A DNA stretch of 53,063 nucleotides from NCBI RefSeq assembly GCF_025515275.1, contig NZ_JAOPFU010000031.1, positions 1-53,063 on the forward strand. The letters are read 5' to 3'. This document shows, piece by piece, positions 36,731 through 46,180 of this stretch. Source of the DNA: Catenovulum sp. 2E275 (GTDB lineage Bacteria > Pseudomonadota > Gammaproteobacteria > Enterobacterales > Alteromonadaceae). Made by a program: the position numbers and the translations under genes. Each line of letters begins with the position of its first letter. The first letter of the stretch is position 1. Under the pieces are notes generated by a model that did not search any database, was not told the origin of the DNA, and saw only the letters and a list, made by a program, of their open reading frames with translations.

Positions 36731-36829
36731 TATGTAGCCGAGTTTATGCTGATATTTGAGCTTATGTGATATTCAACAAGCTATGCGATACTCGGCTTAC
36801 GCTCATACTTCGCTAAACCGAGCTACATA
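36731..36829. repeat. REP-like palindromic element after ahcY
   Basis: TATGTAGC (36731-36738) is exactly complementary to GCTACATA (36822-36829), and CTCGGCTTACG (36791-36801) pairs imperfectly with CGCTAAACCGAG (36811-36822). The pattern (GTAGCTCGGTTTAGCG / CGTAAGCCGAG) resembles bacterial REP or small MITE repeats. No transposase fragment is seen. Apart from this and the terminator at 36849-36886, the spacer 36715-37070 shows nothing. Confidence 0.5.
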
Positions 36830-36848
36830 ACCTGATTTGGTTTTAAGA

Positions 36849-36886
36849 TAAAGCCTTAATTACGAAAGTGATTAAGGCTTTTTTGT
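36849..36886 (+). terminator. Rho-independent terminator of the ahcY unit
   Basis: AAGCCTTAATTAC (36851-36863) and GTGATTAAGGCTT (36868-36880) form a 13-bp stem closed by a GAAA tetraloop, followed by a T tract. Confidence 0.9.
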
Positions 36887-37070
36887 TTTGGCGAATTTAA
36901 TGTTTATTTGGTTGATTAGGCCAAGTCAATTCGCTTTTTGGGGTTGTTAATCCGTAGTAAAACGCTCTAAGGTGCAAACAGCCAAGTAATAACAAAAGCC
37001 AAGGATTATTTATAAGCGCGGCGCTAAATACTGTAAATAACCTTTGTTTTAAGTGTTGTGTTGATATTCC

Positions 37071-37544
37071 ATGAAACTATTTGCTTTAATTTTGAGTGTT
37101 CTATCATTTTTTAGTTTTGCTGAGGTTAATTTAGTAAAAGTCGATAAATCTGAAAATAAAATGTATTTACTAGATAATGGTGAAGTAATAAAAGAATATC
37201 ATGTTGCTTTTGGTGGCTCGCCCAATGGTCATAAACAACAAGAAGGTGATCAGAAAACACCCGAAGGTGTTTACACATTAGACTATAAAAAAGAAGACTC
37301 ATCTTTTTATCGTGCAATGCACATCAATTACCCCAATGAAGCAGATTTAGATAATGCTAAAAGACAAGGCGTTTCTGCAGGAGGTTTTATCATGGTGCAT
37401 GGACAACGGAATTGGCTGGGCTGGCTGTCTTGGATTACTCAAAATTTCAATTGGACAAATGGTTGTATTGCTCTAAAAAATTCGGAAATGGATGAATTTA
37501 TGGATTTAGTTAAAGTGGGTACAAAAATCCAAATTGAGTGGTGA
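37071..37544 (+). CDS. L,D-transpeptidase (YkuD-family) domain protein
   Basis: This 157-aa exported protein has a signal peptide ending near SFA-EVN. The YkuD fold is recognised by KTPEGVYTLDYK, the His in IMVHGQ and the nucleophile Cys in NWTNGCIALKNSEMDE (usual form S-x-G-C). Such enzymes crosslink peptidoglycan or attach proteins to it in the periplasm. It has no extra binding domain and appears monocistronic. Asn takes the place of the usual His or Arg before Gly-Cys, within family variation. Confidence 0.87.
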   Translation: MKLFALILSVLSFFSFAEVNLVKVDKSENKMYLLDNGEVIKEYHVAFGGSPNGHKQQEGDQKTPEGVYTLDYKKEDSSFYRAMHINYPNEADLDNAKRQGVSAGGFIMVHGQRNWLGWLSWITQNFNWTNGCIALKNSEMDEFMDLVKVGTKIQIEW

Positions 37545-37899
37545 TTGGGATAAACAAAATGCATAGTACGGTTATTGAGGAATATCTCGCGACTAAAGCT
37601 ATACACATTTTTGTTTTTACCAGAAAAAGAGCGTCTACTTATAGAGAATTCACTAGAATTTCTAGTTCAACTGCTTCTTAGTTTTATTATCTTTGAGTCT
37701 TTTAGTCGCTCTAGTTATTGGAATTAATTCTGTCGTGTAGTAAGGTCAAGCATAAGTCAATTTTTTACAATACGTTCGTACATTTGTGTTCTCACTAAAA
37801 TGTAATAAACTTACGTAAGAATTGTTCAAAAAGTAGGCGTTGTCAAGTTATGGTTGTAATTTGTCAGCTTATGCTTGGATCAACACAGAGCAAAAATGA
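37545..37899. other. Gene-free AT-rich spacer
   Basis: In these 355 bases I see no supported gene. The only local structure is a 6-bp hairpin, ACTAGA/TCTAGT (37652-37666). A 40-codon frame from 37560 has no ribosome site and no recognisable features. Confidence 0.4.
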
Positions 37900-38012
37900 G
37901 GTGGCGGCCTTGCAAGCCACACCCCGGCACATGAGTCGTTTGCTGTGGCTGCTCCCTTCCGGGCCTGACCAGATTCACAAATTATCATTGCGGGGGAACC
38001 AACAAGGCCACC
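37900..38012 (-). ncRNA. ffs: 4.5S RNA of the signal recognition particle
   Basis: On the minus strand, 113 nt begin GGTGGCCTTG and end CCGCCACC, closing a long hairpin. The apical core CAGGCCCGGAAGGGAGCAGC, with the GGAA tetraloop and the asymmetric internal loop bound by Ffh, is that of bacterial 4.5S RNA. A TTTTT run follows the 3' end on the minus strand. This RNA with Ffh targets nascent membrane proteins to the translocon. An apparent 70-codon frame on the plus strand across it is spurious. Confidence 0.96.
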
Positions 38013-38028
38013 ATAATGTGAGCCACGC

Positions 38029-38056
38029 ATTATCCATATTCAGCTTGTTTGATCAA
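38029..38056 (-). promoter_or_regulatory. Putative sigma-70 promoter of ffs
   Basis: On the minus strand TTGATC (plus 38051-38056) and GATAAT (plus 38029-38034) are 16 bp apart. Transcription would start a short distance upstream of the mature 5' end, in line with the processed 5' leader of 4.5S RNA in E. coli. Confidence 0.5.
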
Positions 38057-38212
38057 GGGTAATTTGGGATTCGTACCAGATATTTTGTTTAACTGTTTAA
38101 AAACTCACCGAAACACTGTAATTTAATACGAATTGCTTGTGCAATCCGGTTAAGCTCAAGTTATAATCATCGACATTTTTTGTGTTCAAATTTTTAATTT
38201 ACAGAGTGCCCA

Positions 38213-39499
38213 ATGGAAAGCATTACAATAGAGCCGATTTCACACGTAAATGGTGAAGTAACTATTCCTGGCTCAAAAAGTTTATCAAACCGCATTTTAT
38301 TATTAGCTGCTTTAGCTAATGGTGAAACTCACATTACTAACTTGCTTGATAGCGACGATATTCGTCACATGCTTAATGCACTTAAATTATTAGGTGTTGA
38401 TTATCAATTGTCTGCTGATAAAACTGAGTGCACAGTTAAAGGTTTAGCAGGCCCAATAAAATATAACGGCAGCGCAGAATTATTTTTAGGTAATGCGGGC
38501 ACAGCAATGCGTCCGTTAGCGGCAGCTTTATGTTTAGGTGAAGGTGAGTTTGTATTAACAGGCGAGCCAAGAATGTTTGAGCGCCCGATTGGTCATTTGG
38601 TTGATGCGTTAGTGCAAGTGGGTGCTAATATTGAGTATTTAAAAGATACGAATTATCCGCCACTTAAAATTACTGCAAACGGCTTAAAAGGTGGCCGAGT
38701 TGAGATTCAGGGTAGTATTTCTAGCCAATTTTTAACCGCTTTGTTAATGGCGTCACCATTAGCACAAGAAGATATGGAAATTGTGGTAGTCGATGAACTA
38801 GTATCAAAACCCTATATTGAAATTACCTTACATTTAATGGAGCAGTTTGGTGTTAAAGTTGAAAACGAAAATTATCAGGTATTTCGCGTTAAAGGTAATC
38901 AAACCTATCAATCACCAGGTCGTATTTTAGTTGAGGGTGATGCCTCTTCTGCATCTTATTTTTTAGCGGCGGCTGCAATTAAAGGTGGCACGGTTAAAGT
39001 CAACGGTGTGGGTTTAAAGAGTGTACAGGGTGATGCTAAATTTGCTGAAGTGCTTGAGCAAATGGGCGCTATAGTTGAATGGGGTGATGAATACATTCAA
39101 GTAACTGGTCAAGGTAAATTAACCGGGGTTGATGTAGATTTAAACCATATTCCAGATGCGGCGATGACAATTGCGACAACCGCTTTATTTGCTGAGGGTA
39201 CCACTGCGATTCGTAATATCTATAACTGGCGTGTTAAAGAAACGGATCGTTTATATGCAATGGCGACTGAGCTTAAAAAAGTGGGTGCAGTAGTTGAAGA
39301 AGGTGAAGATTATATTATTGTTGAGCCGCCAGCTGAAATTAAAACCGCGGCAATTGATACGTATAATGATCACCGGATTGCCATGTGTTTTTCGTTAGCG
39401 GCTATGGGCAAAAACCCTATGATTATTAATGATCCTAAATGCACCGCAAAAACTTTCCCTAACTATTTTGAGTTGTTTGAATCGGTTGTACAAAGATAA
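38213..39499 (+). CDS. aroA: 3-phosphoshikimate 1-carboxyvinyltransferase (EPSP synthase)
   Basis: This 428-aa enzyme joins phosphoenolpyruvate to shikimate 3-phosphate in aromatic amino acid synthesis. [19 protein letters not shown] and [17 protein letters not shown] are the two signature regions, the latter with the class I (glyphosate-sensitive) NAGTAMRP form. Late motifs [10 protein letters not shown] and YNDHRIAM are intact. Length is normal (E. coli 427). It stands alone with its own terminator. Confidence 0.97.
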   Translation: MESITIEPISHVNGEVTIPGSKSLSNRILLLAALANGETHITNLLDSDDIRHMLNALKLLGVDYQLSADKTECTVKGLAGPIKYNGSAELFLGNAGTAMRPLAAALCLGEGEFVLTGEPRMFERPIGHLVDALVQVGANIEYLKDTNYPPLKITANGLKGGRVEIQGSISSQFLTALLMASPLAQEDMEIVVVDELVSKPYIEITLHLMEQFGVKVENENYQVFRVKGNQTYQSPGRILVEGDASSASYFLAAAAIKGGTVKVNGVGLKSVQGDAKFAEVLEQMGAIVEWGDEYIQVTGQGKLTGVDVDLNHIPDAAMTIATTALFAEGTTAIRNIYNWRVKETDRLYAMATELKKVGAVVEEGEDYIIVEPPAEIKTAAIDTYNDHRIAMCFSLAAMGKNPMIINDPKCTAKTFPNYFELFESVVQR

Positions 39500-39530
39500 T
39501 ACCGCCAGATAGTGGACAATCAGCTCAAAT

Positions 39531-39566
39531 AAAAAAGCCAGATGAGTCACCTTATCTGGCTTTTTT
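39531..39566. terminator. Bidirectional rho-independent terminator
   Basis: AAAAAAGCCAGAT (39531-39543) and ATCTGGCTTTTTT (39554-39566) form a perfect 13-bp stem with a 10-nt loop. It lies between convergent aroA and rluA and can serve both. Confidence 0.9.
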
Positions 39567-39606
39567 CGTTTTAATTGGCTCAAAATAACTATATAAAACT
39601 TGCTAG

Positions 39607-40260
39607 CTAAAAATCTGCCGGGCAGTGAAACTCTATCATTTTTTCTGTGGTTGGGTGAGTTAACTTTAAGCACATTGCATGTAAACATAATCTGTCGCTG
39701 GCTTGTTTTATTTTTTTAGGTGCATAAAAATTGTCACCTAAAATCACATGACCCAAAGTTAATAAATGCACTCTTAGCTGGTGTGTTCTGCCAGTCACAG
39801 GTTTTAATTCGATTAAACAAGATGCCGCTTTTTTGTGTAACACTTTATAATAAGTCTCTGCATTTTTACCGGTTTCGACGCATACTTTTTGTAATGGAAT
39901 ACGTTCTTTATCTGCAATTAAAGGCCAGTCCATCACACCGGTTAACTGCTTAGGGATACCATTCACTTCGGCGAGATAAGTTTTTTCAGTTTGCCTGGCT
40001 TCAAATTGTTTTTTTAAATGAATTTCAGCTGCTTTAGTTTTGGCAAAAATTAAAATACCGGATGTTTCACAGTCGAGCCTATGGACTAAAAATACCTGTT
40101 CATATTGTTGTTGGAGGCGGGTAAGTGCACAGTCATGTGTTTTAGGGTCGCGCCCAGGATTAGACAATAAACCAGAAGGTTTATTGATCACTATAATGCT
40201 GTCATCTTCAAAGATAATTTCGAGCGCATCTTGTGGCGGGTTATAAATAAACTTTTGCAT
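39607..40260 (-). CDS. rluA: RluA-family pseudouridine synthase
   Basis: This 217-aa enzyme converts uridine to pseudouridine in RNA. The catalytic motif HRLDCETSG, INKPSGLLSNPGR near the N terminus and GRTHQLRVHLLTLGH are all present. There is no S4 domain, and the length equals E. coli RluA (219 aa), which acts on 23S rRNA U746 and tRNA U32. It could instead be a related member with another target site. It is convergent with aroA. Confidence 0.85.
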   Translation of the reverse strand: MQKFIYNPPQDALEIIFEDDSIIVINKPSGLLSNPGRDPKTHDCALTRLQQQYEQVFLVHRLDCETSGILIFAKTKAAEIHLKKQFEARQTEKTYLAEVNGIPKQLTGVMDWPLIADKERIPLQKVCVETGKNAETYYKVLHKKAASCLIELKPVTGRTHQLRVHLLTLGHVILGDNFYAPKKIKQASDRLCLHAMCLKLTHPTTEKMIEFHCPADF

Positions 40261-40435
40261 GCAATAATCAAAAACACTGTTATTTTTTATAACGCCTATA
40301 TTACCCGAAAGCTCGTTATTATTTAAACGAATGTCCTGATTTTATCTGAATGCTGGATTAGCGCTTTAAACAGTAAAATTCTGTCTATCAGAATTAATTT
40401 AAATAGACGCTGTGCGATGAGGGGGAGCTATTATA

Positions 40436-41041
40436 TTAGCTCACCGCTTGCATCACAGAGACAACATTTTTAGCAACATCATCTATTTTTTGGCTGTTGT
40501 CCATCGCCATTTTTCGCAATGTCCGGTATGCCTGATCTTCGGTTAGCCCTTTATGTTGCATTAAAATGCCCTTGGCTTTGTCTATCCATTTACGGCCATC
40601 TAATCTGCGCTTGGCTTCATTTAACTCATCTTTAAGAGACTGAACCTGCTTAAATCTGGCAATTGCAATTTGCATAGTTGGCCCAACGTGATGTGGTAAT
40701 TTATCTCCAACAATATAAGCATTAACCTGTGAGTTAATAAGCTTGTTAATCATGATTTCATCTGAAAACTCAGTGAAAACCACAATCGGTTTTGGATCGA
40801 TTTGATTCACTATGGTCAGGCTATGAATATCCTCGCTGCTTAATCTGTCTACATCCAGAATTAATACATCTGGTGCTACTTCATCAACCACTTTGAGGAT
40901 AGATACATTGGTTAACCTTGGATAAACATGGTATCCGCAGGTGACTAATGCATTTTGTAAATCTCTGTCATAGTTTGAATCTTCAACTAATAAGAGGACT
41001 TTTAAGCCATTGCTACTTTGCGATTTATATTGATCTTGCAT
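40436..41041 (-). CDS. ANTAR-domain response regulator (NasT/AmiR-like)
   Basis: This 201-aa regulator has an N-terminal receiver-like domain (about 13-130; LLLVEDSNYDRD, LILDVDRLS), a linker helix and a C-terminal ANTAR RNA-binding domain (about 148-196; WIDKAKGILMQHKGLTEDQAYRTLRKMAM). ANTAR proteins bind leader RNAs and prevent early termination, often for nitrogen genes. The receiver keeps an Asp in VLILDVD but otherwise looks diverged, so phosphorylation is uncertain. It is divergent from napEFDABC, so control of that operon is a reasonable guess. No partner NasS-like sensor is in the window. Confidence 0.85.
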   Translation of the reverse strand: MQDQYKSQSSNGLKVLLLVEDSNYDRDLQNALVTCGYHVYPRLTNVSILKVVDEVAPDVLILDVDRLSSEDIHSLTIVNQIDPKPIVVFTEFSDEIMINKLINSQVNAYIVGDKLPHHVGPTMQIAIARFKQVQSLKDELNEAKRRLDGRKWIDKAKGILMQHKGLTEDQAYRTLRKMAMDNSQKIDDVAKNVVSVMQAVS

Positions 41042-41316
41042 AAATTTTTAACGACTTTGCTATTGTTTAAATTTGAATAAGCAAAAAGCGATCCGTTTTT
41101 ATTATTATTTAAAATCAACTGGTTATGTTTTTTCTCTAATTTGCGTTTGCACTAAAAGGGCGGATTTTTGCACTAAGTTGGCACTTTTGTTAAGCATTGG
41201 TATGGATGACAAGCTGGCAAAGTAGAATCTCTTCGGTTGTTAACCATCTATTTTATATTTGGCATTTTTATAAACTTTCCCCGTAAAAGGTTCAATAAAT
41301 TAAACGAGTTTTAAGT

Positions 41317-41330
41317 TTGATTTAAATCAA
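41317..41330. promoter_or_regulatory. Perfect FNR/CRP-family anaerobic box
   Basis: TTGATTTAAATCAA is an exact TTGAT-N4-ATCAA palindrome, the consensus for FNR (ANR, EtrA). If TACGAT at 41353-41358 is the -10 and transcription starts at about 41365, the box is centred at -41.5, the normal class II activator position. It should switch on nap when oxygen is low. Confidence 0.85.
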
Positions 41331-41372
41331 TAATCGAAACTGTAACTACCGCTACGATAATAGATAAGCATC

Positions 41373-41437
41373 AAATGGTTAACTATACCTTGCAACCTTA
41401 CAGTATGTTTTTTGTTCGGTTGTCAATGTTAACATTT
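41373..41437 (+). promoter_or_regulatory. Foldable leader of the nap transcript
   Basis: AAATGGTTAAC (41373-41383) pairs with GTTAACATTT (41428-41437) with one bulged G, and GCAACC (41392-41397) with GGTTGT (41418-41423) inside it. A short T run overlaps the 3' arm. It could be a weak attenuator targeted by the adjacent ANTAR protein; I do not see a clear pair of hexaloop ANTAR hairpins. Confidence 0.3.
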
Positions 41438-41457
41438 TTAAATTAGGGGTAAGTACA

Positions 41458-41613
41458 ATGGAAAAATCAAACCAAGCAAGCAAAAAACAGGAATTATGGA
41501 TGTTTCTGTTTATCACAATTGTTTTATTTCCTGTGCTAAGCATATTACTGGTGAGTAGTTATGGGTTTGCTATTTGGATTAGTCAGCTTTTATTTGCACC
41601 AACGCATTTTTAA
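41458..41613 (+). CDS. napE: Periplasmic nitrate reductase small membrane subunit NapE
   Basis: This 51-aa single-span protein is the first gene of the nap operon. A charged N terminus (MEKSNQASKKQELWMF) is followed by one hydrophobic helix and the typical YGFAIWISQLLFAP ending of NapE. GGGG/AGG lies 9-13 bases before the ATG. Its role in periplasmic nitrate reduction is not settled in any organism. Confidence 0.88.
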   Translation: MEKSNQASKKQELWMFLFITIVLFPVLSILLVSSYGFAIWISQLLFAPTHF

Positions 41614-41642
41614 CTTTATTTAACTGTTAAGTGGTCTATCCA

Positions 41643-42161
41643 ATGGCGGATTTAACCAAAAGAGCTTGGTTTAGTAAATCAGCTCAACAGCACAAGAAAA
41701 AGCCTGCAATCAGGCCTCCGTTTAGCGGTGACGAAAATACATTTTTAGCTAAATGTACACAATGTAATGCCTGTGTGACAGCTTGCCCGACTCAGGTGAT
41801 TGAGCTAGGTGCCGATGGCTATCCGCAGCTTAATTTTCAAAAATCAGAATGTGATTATTGTCAGGTATGTGTGACGCAATGTCAGCCTCAAGCTTTATCT
41901 AAAAATAATCCACAGCAAATTCAATTTATCCCTGTCATTAATCAAACCTGTTTAACCGAGCAAGATATTTATTGCCGTAGCTGCGCTGAAAATTGTGAAC
42001 CTATGGCGATTCAGTTTAGTTATCAAAATGGCGCTATCGCAAAACCCGAAATTAATCTGGATGAATGCACAAGTTGTGGGGCTTGTGCTGCGCCTTGTCC
42101 GGTTGAGGCAATTCAATTTAACCCTTTAAGTTATCAACTAAACCACCAAGCGGTTAGGTAA
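41643..42161 (+). CDS. napF: Ferredoxin-type maturation protein NapF
   Basis: This 172-aa cytoplasmic iron-sulfur protein helps mature NapA. Cluster-binding groups appear in order: CTQCNACVTACP, CDYCQVCVTQCQ, CRSCAENCEP and CTSCGACAAPCP, the last with its upstream Cys. ATG 41643 gives MADLTKRAWF, a normal NapF start; an upstream GTG at 41631 is less likely. It is followed 5 bp later by napD. Confidence 0.93.
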   Translation: MADLTKRAWFSKSAQQHKKKPAIRPPFSGDENTFLAKCTQCNACVTACPTQVIELGADGYPQLNFQKSECDYCQVCVTQCQPQALSKNNPQQIQFIPVINQTCLTEQDIYCRSCAENCEPMAIQFSYQNGAIAKPEINLDECTSCGACAAPCPVEAIQFNPLSYQLNHQAVR

Positions 42162-42166
42162 TTATT

Positions 42167-42460
42167 ATGAATGAGCAAAACGAATGTCATATCTCAAGCT
42201 TAATTGTGTATTTAGAGCCTGAGCAACAAAACCAAATATGCCACAGGTTAGGCGCTGTAGAAGGATGTGAAGTGCATGCCGCTGAACAAGGCAAAGTCAT
42301 TATTACCCTTGAAGCCGACAGCCAAAAACAGCTTGCCGGATTAATGGATAGCATCACCTTGATTAAAGGCGTTATTCAGTCAGTACCTGTGTACCACGAG
42401 TATTTCTCTTTGTCTGAACAAACAGAAATTGTAAACCAGTCACCTGTATTACCAGCTTGA
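42167..42460 (+). CDS. napD: NapA signal-peptide chaperone NapD
   Basis: This 97-aa protein binds the twin-arginine signal peptide of NapA and delays its export until the molybdenum cofactor is loaded. ECHISSLIVYLEPEQ at the start and the ferredoxin-like fold pattern ending VYHEYFS are typical. It lies between napF and napA, separated by 5 and 26 bp. Confidence 0.93.
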   Translation: MNEQNECHISSLIVYLEPEQQNQICHRLGAVEGCEVHAAEQGKVIITLEADSQKQLAGLMDSITLIKGVIQSVPVYHEYFSLSEQTEIVNQSPVLPA

Positions 42461-42486
42461 GTTGAAAAAACTGAGTGAGGAATCAA

Positions 42487-44982
42487 ATGAAAATTAGCAG
42501 ACGAGATTTTGTGAAAGCCAGTGCCGTGAGTGTTGCCGCCAGCGCGGCTGGAATGACTGTGCCGGCTTCAGCCAGTAACTTAATTACCAGTTCTTATCAT
42601 ACCCAATTAAAGTGGGATAAAGCGCCGTGCCGTTTTTGCGGAACAGGCTGCGGGATAAATGTGGCAACCAAAAATGGCAAAGTGGTCGCAACTCATGGCG
42701 ATATTAAAGCGCCGGTAAACAGAGGCTTAAACTGTGTTAAAGGGTATTTTTTATCCAAAATAATGTATGGCGATGACAGATTAACTCAGCCAATGCTTAG
42801 GATGAAAAATGGACAGTTTGATAAAAATGGTGAGTTTACACCAATAAGCTGGGATCAGGCATTTGACATCATGGCCGAAAAATACAAAGCCGCTTTAGCA
42901 AAAAATGGTGGCGATAGTATTGGTATGTTTGGCTCTGGGCAATGGACTGTGATGGAAGGTTATGCTGCAGTTAAGTTAATGAAAGCTGGTTTTCGTAGTA
43001 ATCATATTGACCCAAATGCACGGCATTGTATGGCATCGGCTGTGGGTGGTTTTATGCGTACCTTTGGTATTGATGAACCAATGGGGTGTTATGACGATAT
43101 TGAAAATGCCGATGCTTTTGTTTTATGGGGATCTAATATGGCAGAAATGCACCCCATTTTATGGACAAGGGTGACCGATCGCCGCTTGAGTAATCCTGAT
43201 GTTAAAGTGGCTGTGTTGTCTACTTATCAGCACCGTAGCTTTGATTTAGCCGATGTGCCGGTGATTTTTACCCCGCAAACGGATTTAGCCATTTTAAACT
43301 TTATTGCTAATTATATTATTCAAAACGGTAAAGTTAATTGGGAGTTTGTTGGTAAACATACTAATTTCCGCCGCGGGATCACAGATATTGGGTATGGTTT
43401 ACGCAATGAGCATCCGCTTCAGCAAAAAGCGAAAAACGATAAAAACGCAAATGATTCAACACCAATGACATTTGCTGAATTTAGAGATTTTGTGAGTGAA
43501 TATACCGCTGAATATGTTGCTGAATTATCTGGTGTTGGGGTTGAAAAACTAAAACAATTAGCTGAGTTATACGCCAACCCAGATATTAAAGTAACGTCAT
43601 TCTGGACAATGGGATTTAACCAGCATACCCGTGGTGTTTGGTGTAATAACTTAATTTACAATATTCATTTATTAACTGGCAAAATATCAACCCCAGGCAA
43701 CAGCCCATTTTCATTAACTGGTCAACCTTCTGCTTGCGGCACCGCTCGTGAAGTCGGCACTTTTAGCCACAGATTACCGGCAGATATGTTGGTGGCGAAT
43801 CCAAAACACCGAGCGACTGCTGAAAAAATCTGGCGTTTACCTGCGGGCACTATTCCAGCAAAACCTGGCTATCATGCGGTTGAACATAATCGAAAATTAA
43901 AAGACGGCAAACTGAATGTGTATTGGGTGCAGTGCAACAATAATATGCAGGCAGCAGCCAATATTAATGAAGAAGCTTTTCCCGGTTACCGCAACCCAGA
44001 TAATTTTGTCATTGTCAGCGATGCTTACCCAACGGTTACTGCGCAAGCTGCGGATTTAATTTTACCGGCAGCCATGTGGGTTGAAAAAGAGGGCGCTTAT
44101 GGCAACGCAGAGCGCCGAACTCAGGTTTGGTATCAGCAAGTTGAGGCGCCGGGTGAAGCAAAATCTGATTTATGGCAAATGCTCCAGTTAGCTAAACGGA
44201 TTAAAGTAAAAGAAGCATGGCCTGCGGACTTAGTTGCCAAACAACCCCAATTAGCAGATAAAACCTTATTTGAGGTGTTATTTGAAAACGGTAACGTTAA
44301 TCAATTTAAGTTAAATGAAATTCCAAATGACAGGTTAAATCAGGAGTCACGCGAATTTGGCTTTTATATTCAAAAAGGATTATTTGAAGAATATGCCGAA
44401 TTTGGTCGTGGTCATGGACACGATTTAGCCCCTTACGACAGATACCATCAGGAACGCGGTTTACGCTGGCCGGTGGTAGACGGAAAAGAAACCTTGTGGC
44501 GCTACCGCGAGGGGAGTGATCCTTATGTCACCAAAGGCAAAGGGTTTGAGTTTTATGGTAAACCAGACGGTAAAGCTATTATTTTTGCTCTGCCTTATGA
44601 GCCTGCGCCAGAGTCACCGGATGATGAATACGATTTATGGCTAAGTACCGGCAGGGTGTTAGAGCATTGGCATAGTGGCTCTATGACTCAAAGAGTACCT
44701 GAGTTACATAAAGCGATTCCGTATGCGCTGATGTATATGCACCCAGAAGATGCGCGTAAACGTAATTTACGCCGAGGAGATGAGGTTAGATTAATTTCGC
44801 GCCGTGGTGAAATTAATATTCGGGTTGAAACCCGGGGCCGTAATCGTCCACCGCAGGGGTTAGTGTTTGTACCTTGGTTCGATGCATCGCGTTTAATTAA
44901 TAAAGTGACACTAGATGCCACCGATCCAATTTCAAAACAAACCGATTATAAAAAATGTGCGGTTAAAGTGGTTAAGGCATAA
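42487..44982 (+). CDS. napA: Periplasmic nitrate reductase catalytic subunit NapA
   Basis: This 831-aa molybdoenzyme reduces nitrate to nitrite in the periplasm. The Tat signal SRRDFVKAS is at residues 4-12. The 4Fe-4S cluster cysteines are C48, C51, C55 and C83. Cys181 in [12 protein letters not shown] is the molybdenum ligand. The length agrees with E. coli NapA (828). I chose ATG 42487 because GAGG lies 7-10 bases upstream and the Tat motif then sits at the usual place; a GTG at 42475 would add four residues. Electrons come from NapB and NapC encoded next. Confidence 0.97.
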   Translation: MKISRRDFVKASAVSVAASAAGMTVPASASNLITSSYHTQLKWDKAPCRFCGTGCGINVATKNGKVVATHGDIKAPVNRGLNCVKGYFLSKIMYGDDRLTQPMLRMKNGQFDKNGEFTPISWDQAFDIMAEKYKAALAKNGGDSIGMFGSGQWTVMEGYAAVKLMKAGFRSNHIDPNARHCMASAVGGFMRTFGIDEPMGCYDDIENADAFVLWGSNMAEMHPILWTRVTDRRLSNPDVKVAVLSTYQHRSFDLADVPVIFTPQTDLAILNFIANYIIQNGKVNWEFVGKHTNFRRGITDIGYGLRNEHPLQQKAKNDKNANDSTPMTFAEFRDFVSEYTAEYVAELSGVGVEKLKQLAELYANPDIKVTSFWTMGFNQHTRGVWCNNLIYNIHLLTGKISTPGNSPFSLTGQPSACGTAREVGTFSHRLPADMLVANPKHRATAEKIWRLPAGTIPAKPGYHAVEHNRKLKDGKLNVYWVQCNNNMQAAANINEEAFPGYRNPDNFVIVSDAYPTVTAQAADLILPAAMWVEKEGAYGNAERRTQVWYQQVEAPGEAKSDLWQMLQLAKRIKVKEAWPADLVAKQPQLADKTLFEVLFENGNVNQFKLNEIPNDRLNQESREFGFYIQKGLFEEYAEFGRGHGHDLAPYDRYHQERGLRWPVVDGKETLWRYREGSDPYVTKGKGFEFYGKPDGKAIIFALPYEPAPESPDDEYDLWLSTGRVLEHWHSGSMTQRVPELHKAIPYALMYMHPEDARKRNLRRGDEVRLISRRGEINIRVETRGRNRPPQGLVFVPWFDASRLINKVTLDATDPISKQTDYKKCAVKVVKA

Positions 44983-44993
44983 AGGAGCAGAAA

Positions 44994-45467
44994 ATGAAAT
45001 TATTCACCCAAATGTTAAGCCTGATATCTTTATGTTTTGTTGTTAGTTTTGCTGGCGCAGAGCCGATTAATCCTATTTTACAGGCTGAAATTGATCAGCC
45101 TGTATCGGCTCCGCCGATTGCTAAACCGATTAATAATGATCTTAAACAGGCGCGTAACTATCCAATGCAGCCACCGTTAATTCCGCATAATATTCGCGGC
45201 TACGAGATTAATTTAAACGTGAATAAATGCATGGCTTGTCATAGCCGAACCCGTACCGAAGATAGTCAGGCACCTATGATTTCTGTCACCCATTTTATGG
45301 ACCGTGATAGCAACTTTTTAGCTGAGATTTCGCCAAGACGTTATTTTTGTAATCAGTGCCATGTTCCACAAACCGATGCGAAAGACGTGGTGGAAAATAA
45401 CTTTGTAGATATGGAGCATATCATGCAGAGCGATCAGCAAAATAATCAAGGAGCCAACCATGATTAA
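44994..45467 (+). CDS. napB: Diheme cytochrome c subunit NapB
   Basis: This 157-aa exported electron-transfer subunit has a signal peptide ending near FAGA-EPI and two CxxCH heme sites, CMACH and [17 protein letters not shown] is a conserved NapB segment. It begins 11 bp after napA (AAAGGAG site) and overlaps napC by 8 bp. Confidence 0.96.
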   Translation: MKLFTQMLSLISLCFVVSFAGAEPINPILQAEIDQPVSAPPIAKPINNDLKQARNYPMQPPLIPHNIRGYEINLNVNKCMACHSRTRTEDSQAPMISVTHFMDRDSNFLAEISPRRYFCNQCHVPQTDAKDVVENNFVDMEHIMQSDQQNNQGANHD

Positions 45468-46047
45468 ATGGCTTAAATTTGTCTGGCAAATATTTAAGCG
45501 TCCGAGTGTTCATTTTAGCCTTGGCTTTTTAACTTTGGGTGGCTTTATTGCCGGCATTATATTTTGGGGTGGTTTTAATACAGCGCTTGAATTAACCAAC
45601 CGGGAAGAGTTTTGTATTGGTTGCCACGAAATGGAAGCCAATGTGTATCAAGAGTTGCAAAGCACCATTCACTACTCAAATCGTTCAGGGGTTAGGGCAA
45701 CTTGCCCTGATTGCCATGTGCCGCACGAATGGACAGATAAAATAGCGCGTAAAATGGCCGCTTCCAAAGAGGTTTGGGGTAAAGTATTTGGCACGATTAA
45801 TACCCGTGAAAAATTTCTGGATAAACGCCGCGAACTGGCTGAACACGAATGGGCAAGGTTAAAGGCAAATGATTCGTTAGAATGCCGTAACTGTCATAAC
45901 TTTAATTCAATGGATTTTACCATGCAAAGTCAGCGGGCGGTTGCCATGCATAGTTCGGCTTTAGCTAACGGTGAAAAAACTTGTATTGATTGCCATAAAG
46001 GAATTGCTCATCAGCTACCGGATATGAGTGGTGTTGAGGGTTGGTAA
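45460..46047 (+). CDS. napC: Tetraheme quinol dehydrogenase NapC
   Basis: This 195-aa membrane-anchored cytochrome of the NapC/NirT family takes electrons from quinol to NapB. One N-terminal helix (about 18-38) is followed by four CxxCH motifs: CIGCH, CPDCH, CRNCH and CIDCH. It overlaps napB by 8 bp and ends the operon. No napG or napH is present, so this system relies on NapC alone. Confidence 0.96.
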   Translation: MIKWLKFVWQIFKRPSVHFSLGFLTLGGFIAGIIFWGGFNTALELTNREEFCIGCHEMEANVYQELQSTIHYSNRSGVRATCPDCHVPHEWTDKIARKMAASKEVWGKVFGTINTREKFLDKRRELAEHEWARLKANDSLECRNCHNFNSMDFTMQSQRAVAMHSSALANGEKTCIDCHKGIAHQLPDMSGVEGW

Positions 46048-46180
46048 TCTTATTTTTAAATATTTTGATTAATATTTACCGCTGTTAAAAATCATAATGA
46101 TATTGTTACATTTTGTGTTAACTTTTTTGTTTTGATTAAGGTATGATTTGCCAAAAATTATAGACTTATAAGGACAATCA

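Larger units (their letters stand above)
41042..41457. promoter_or_regulatory. Divergent regulatory region between the ANTAR gene and napE
   Basis: This 416-bp AT-rich spacer holds no gene. It contains three GCACT-type repeats (starting 41149, 41170, 41181), a perfect FNR box (41317-41330), a suited -10 (41353-41358) and a foldable leader (41373-41437). The GCACT repeats start 21 and 11 bp apart, close to whole helical turns. Confidence 0.6.

Noticed and set aside
37560-37682. 40-codon frame beginning MHSTVIEEYL
   Set aside because: No ribosome site, no similarity to anything I recognise, AT-rich spacer.
37850-38062. 70-codon open frame on the plus strand
   Set aside because: It is antisense to the 4.5S RNA gene, whose structure explains the sequence; frames of this kind are often misannotated.
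41179-41195. Possible sigma-54 promoter (TGGCAC) upstream of nap
   Set aside because: The GG and GC elements are 12 rather than 10 bases apart, so it does not meet the -24/-12 rule.
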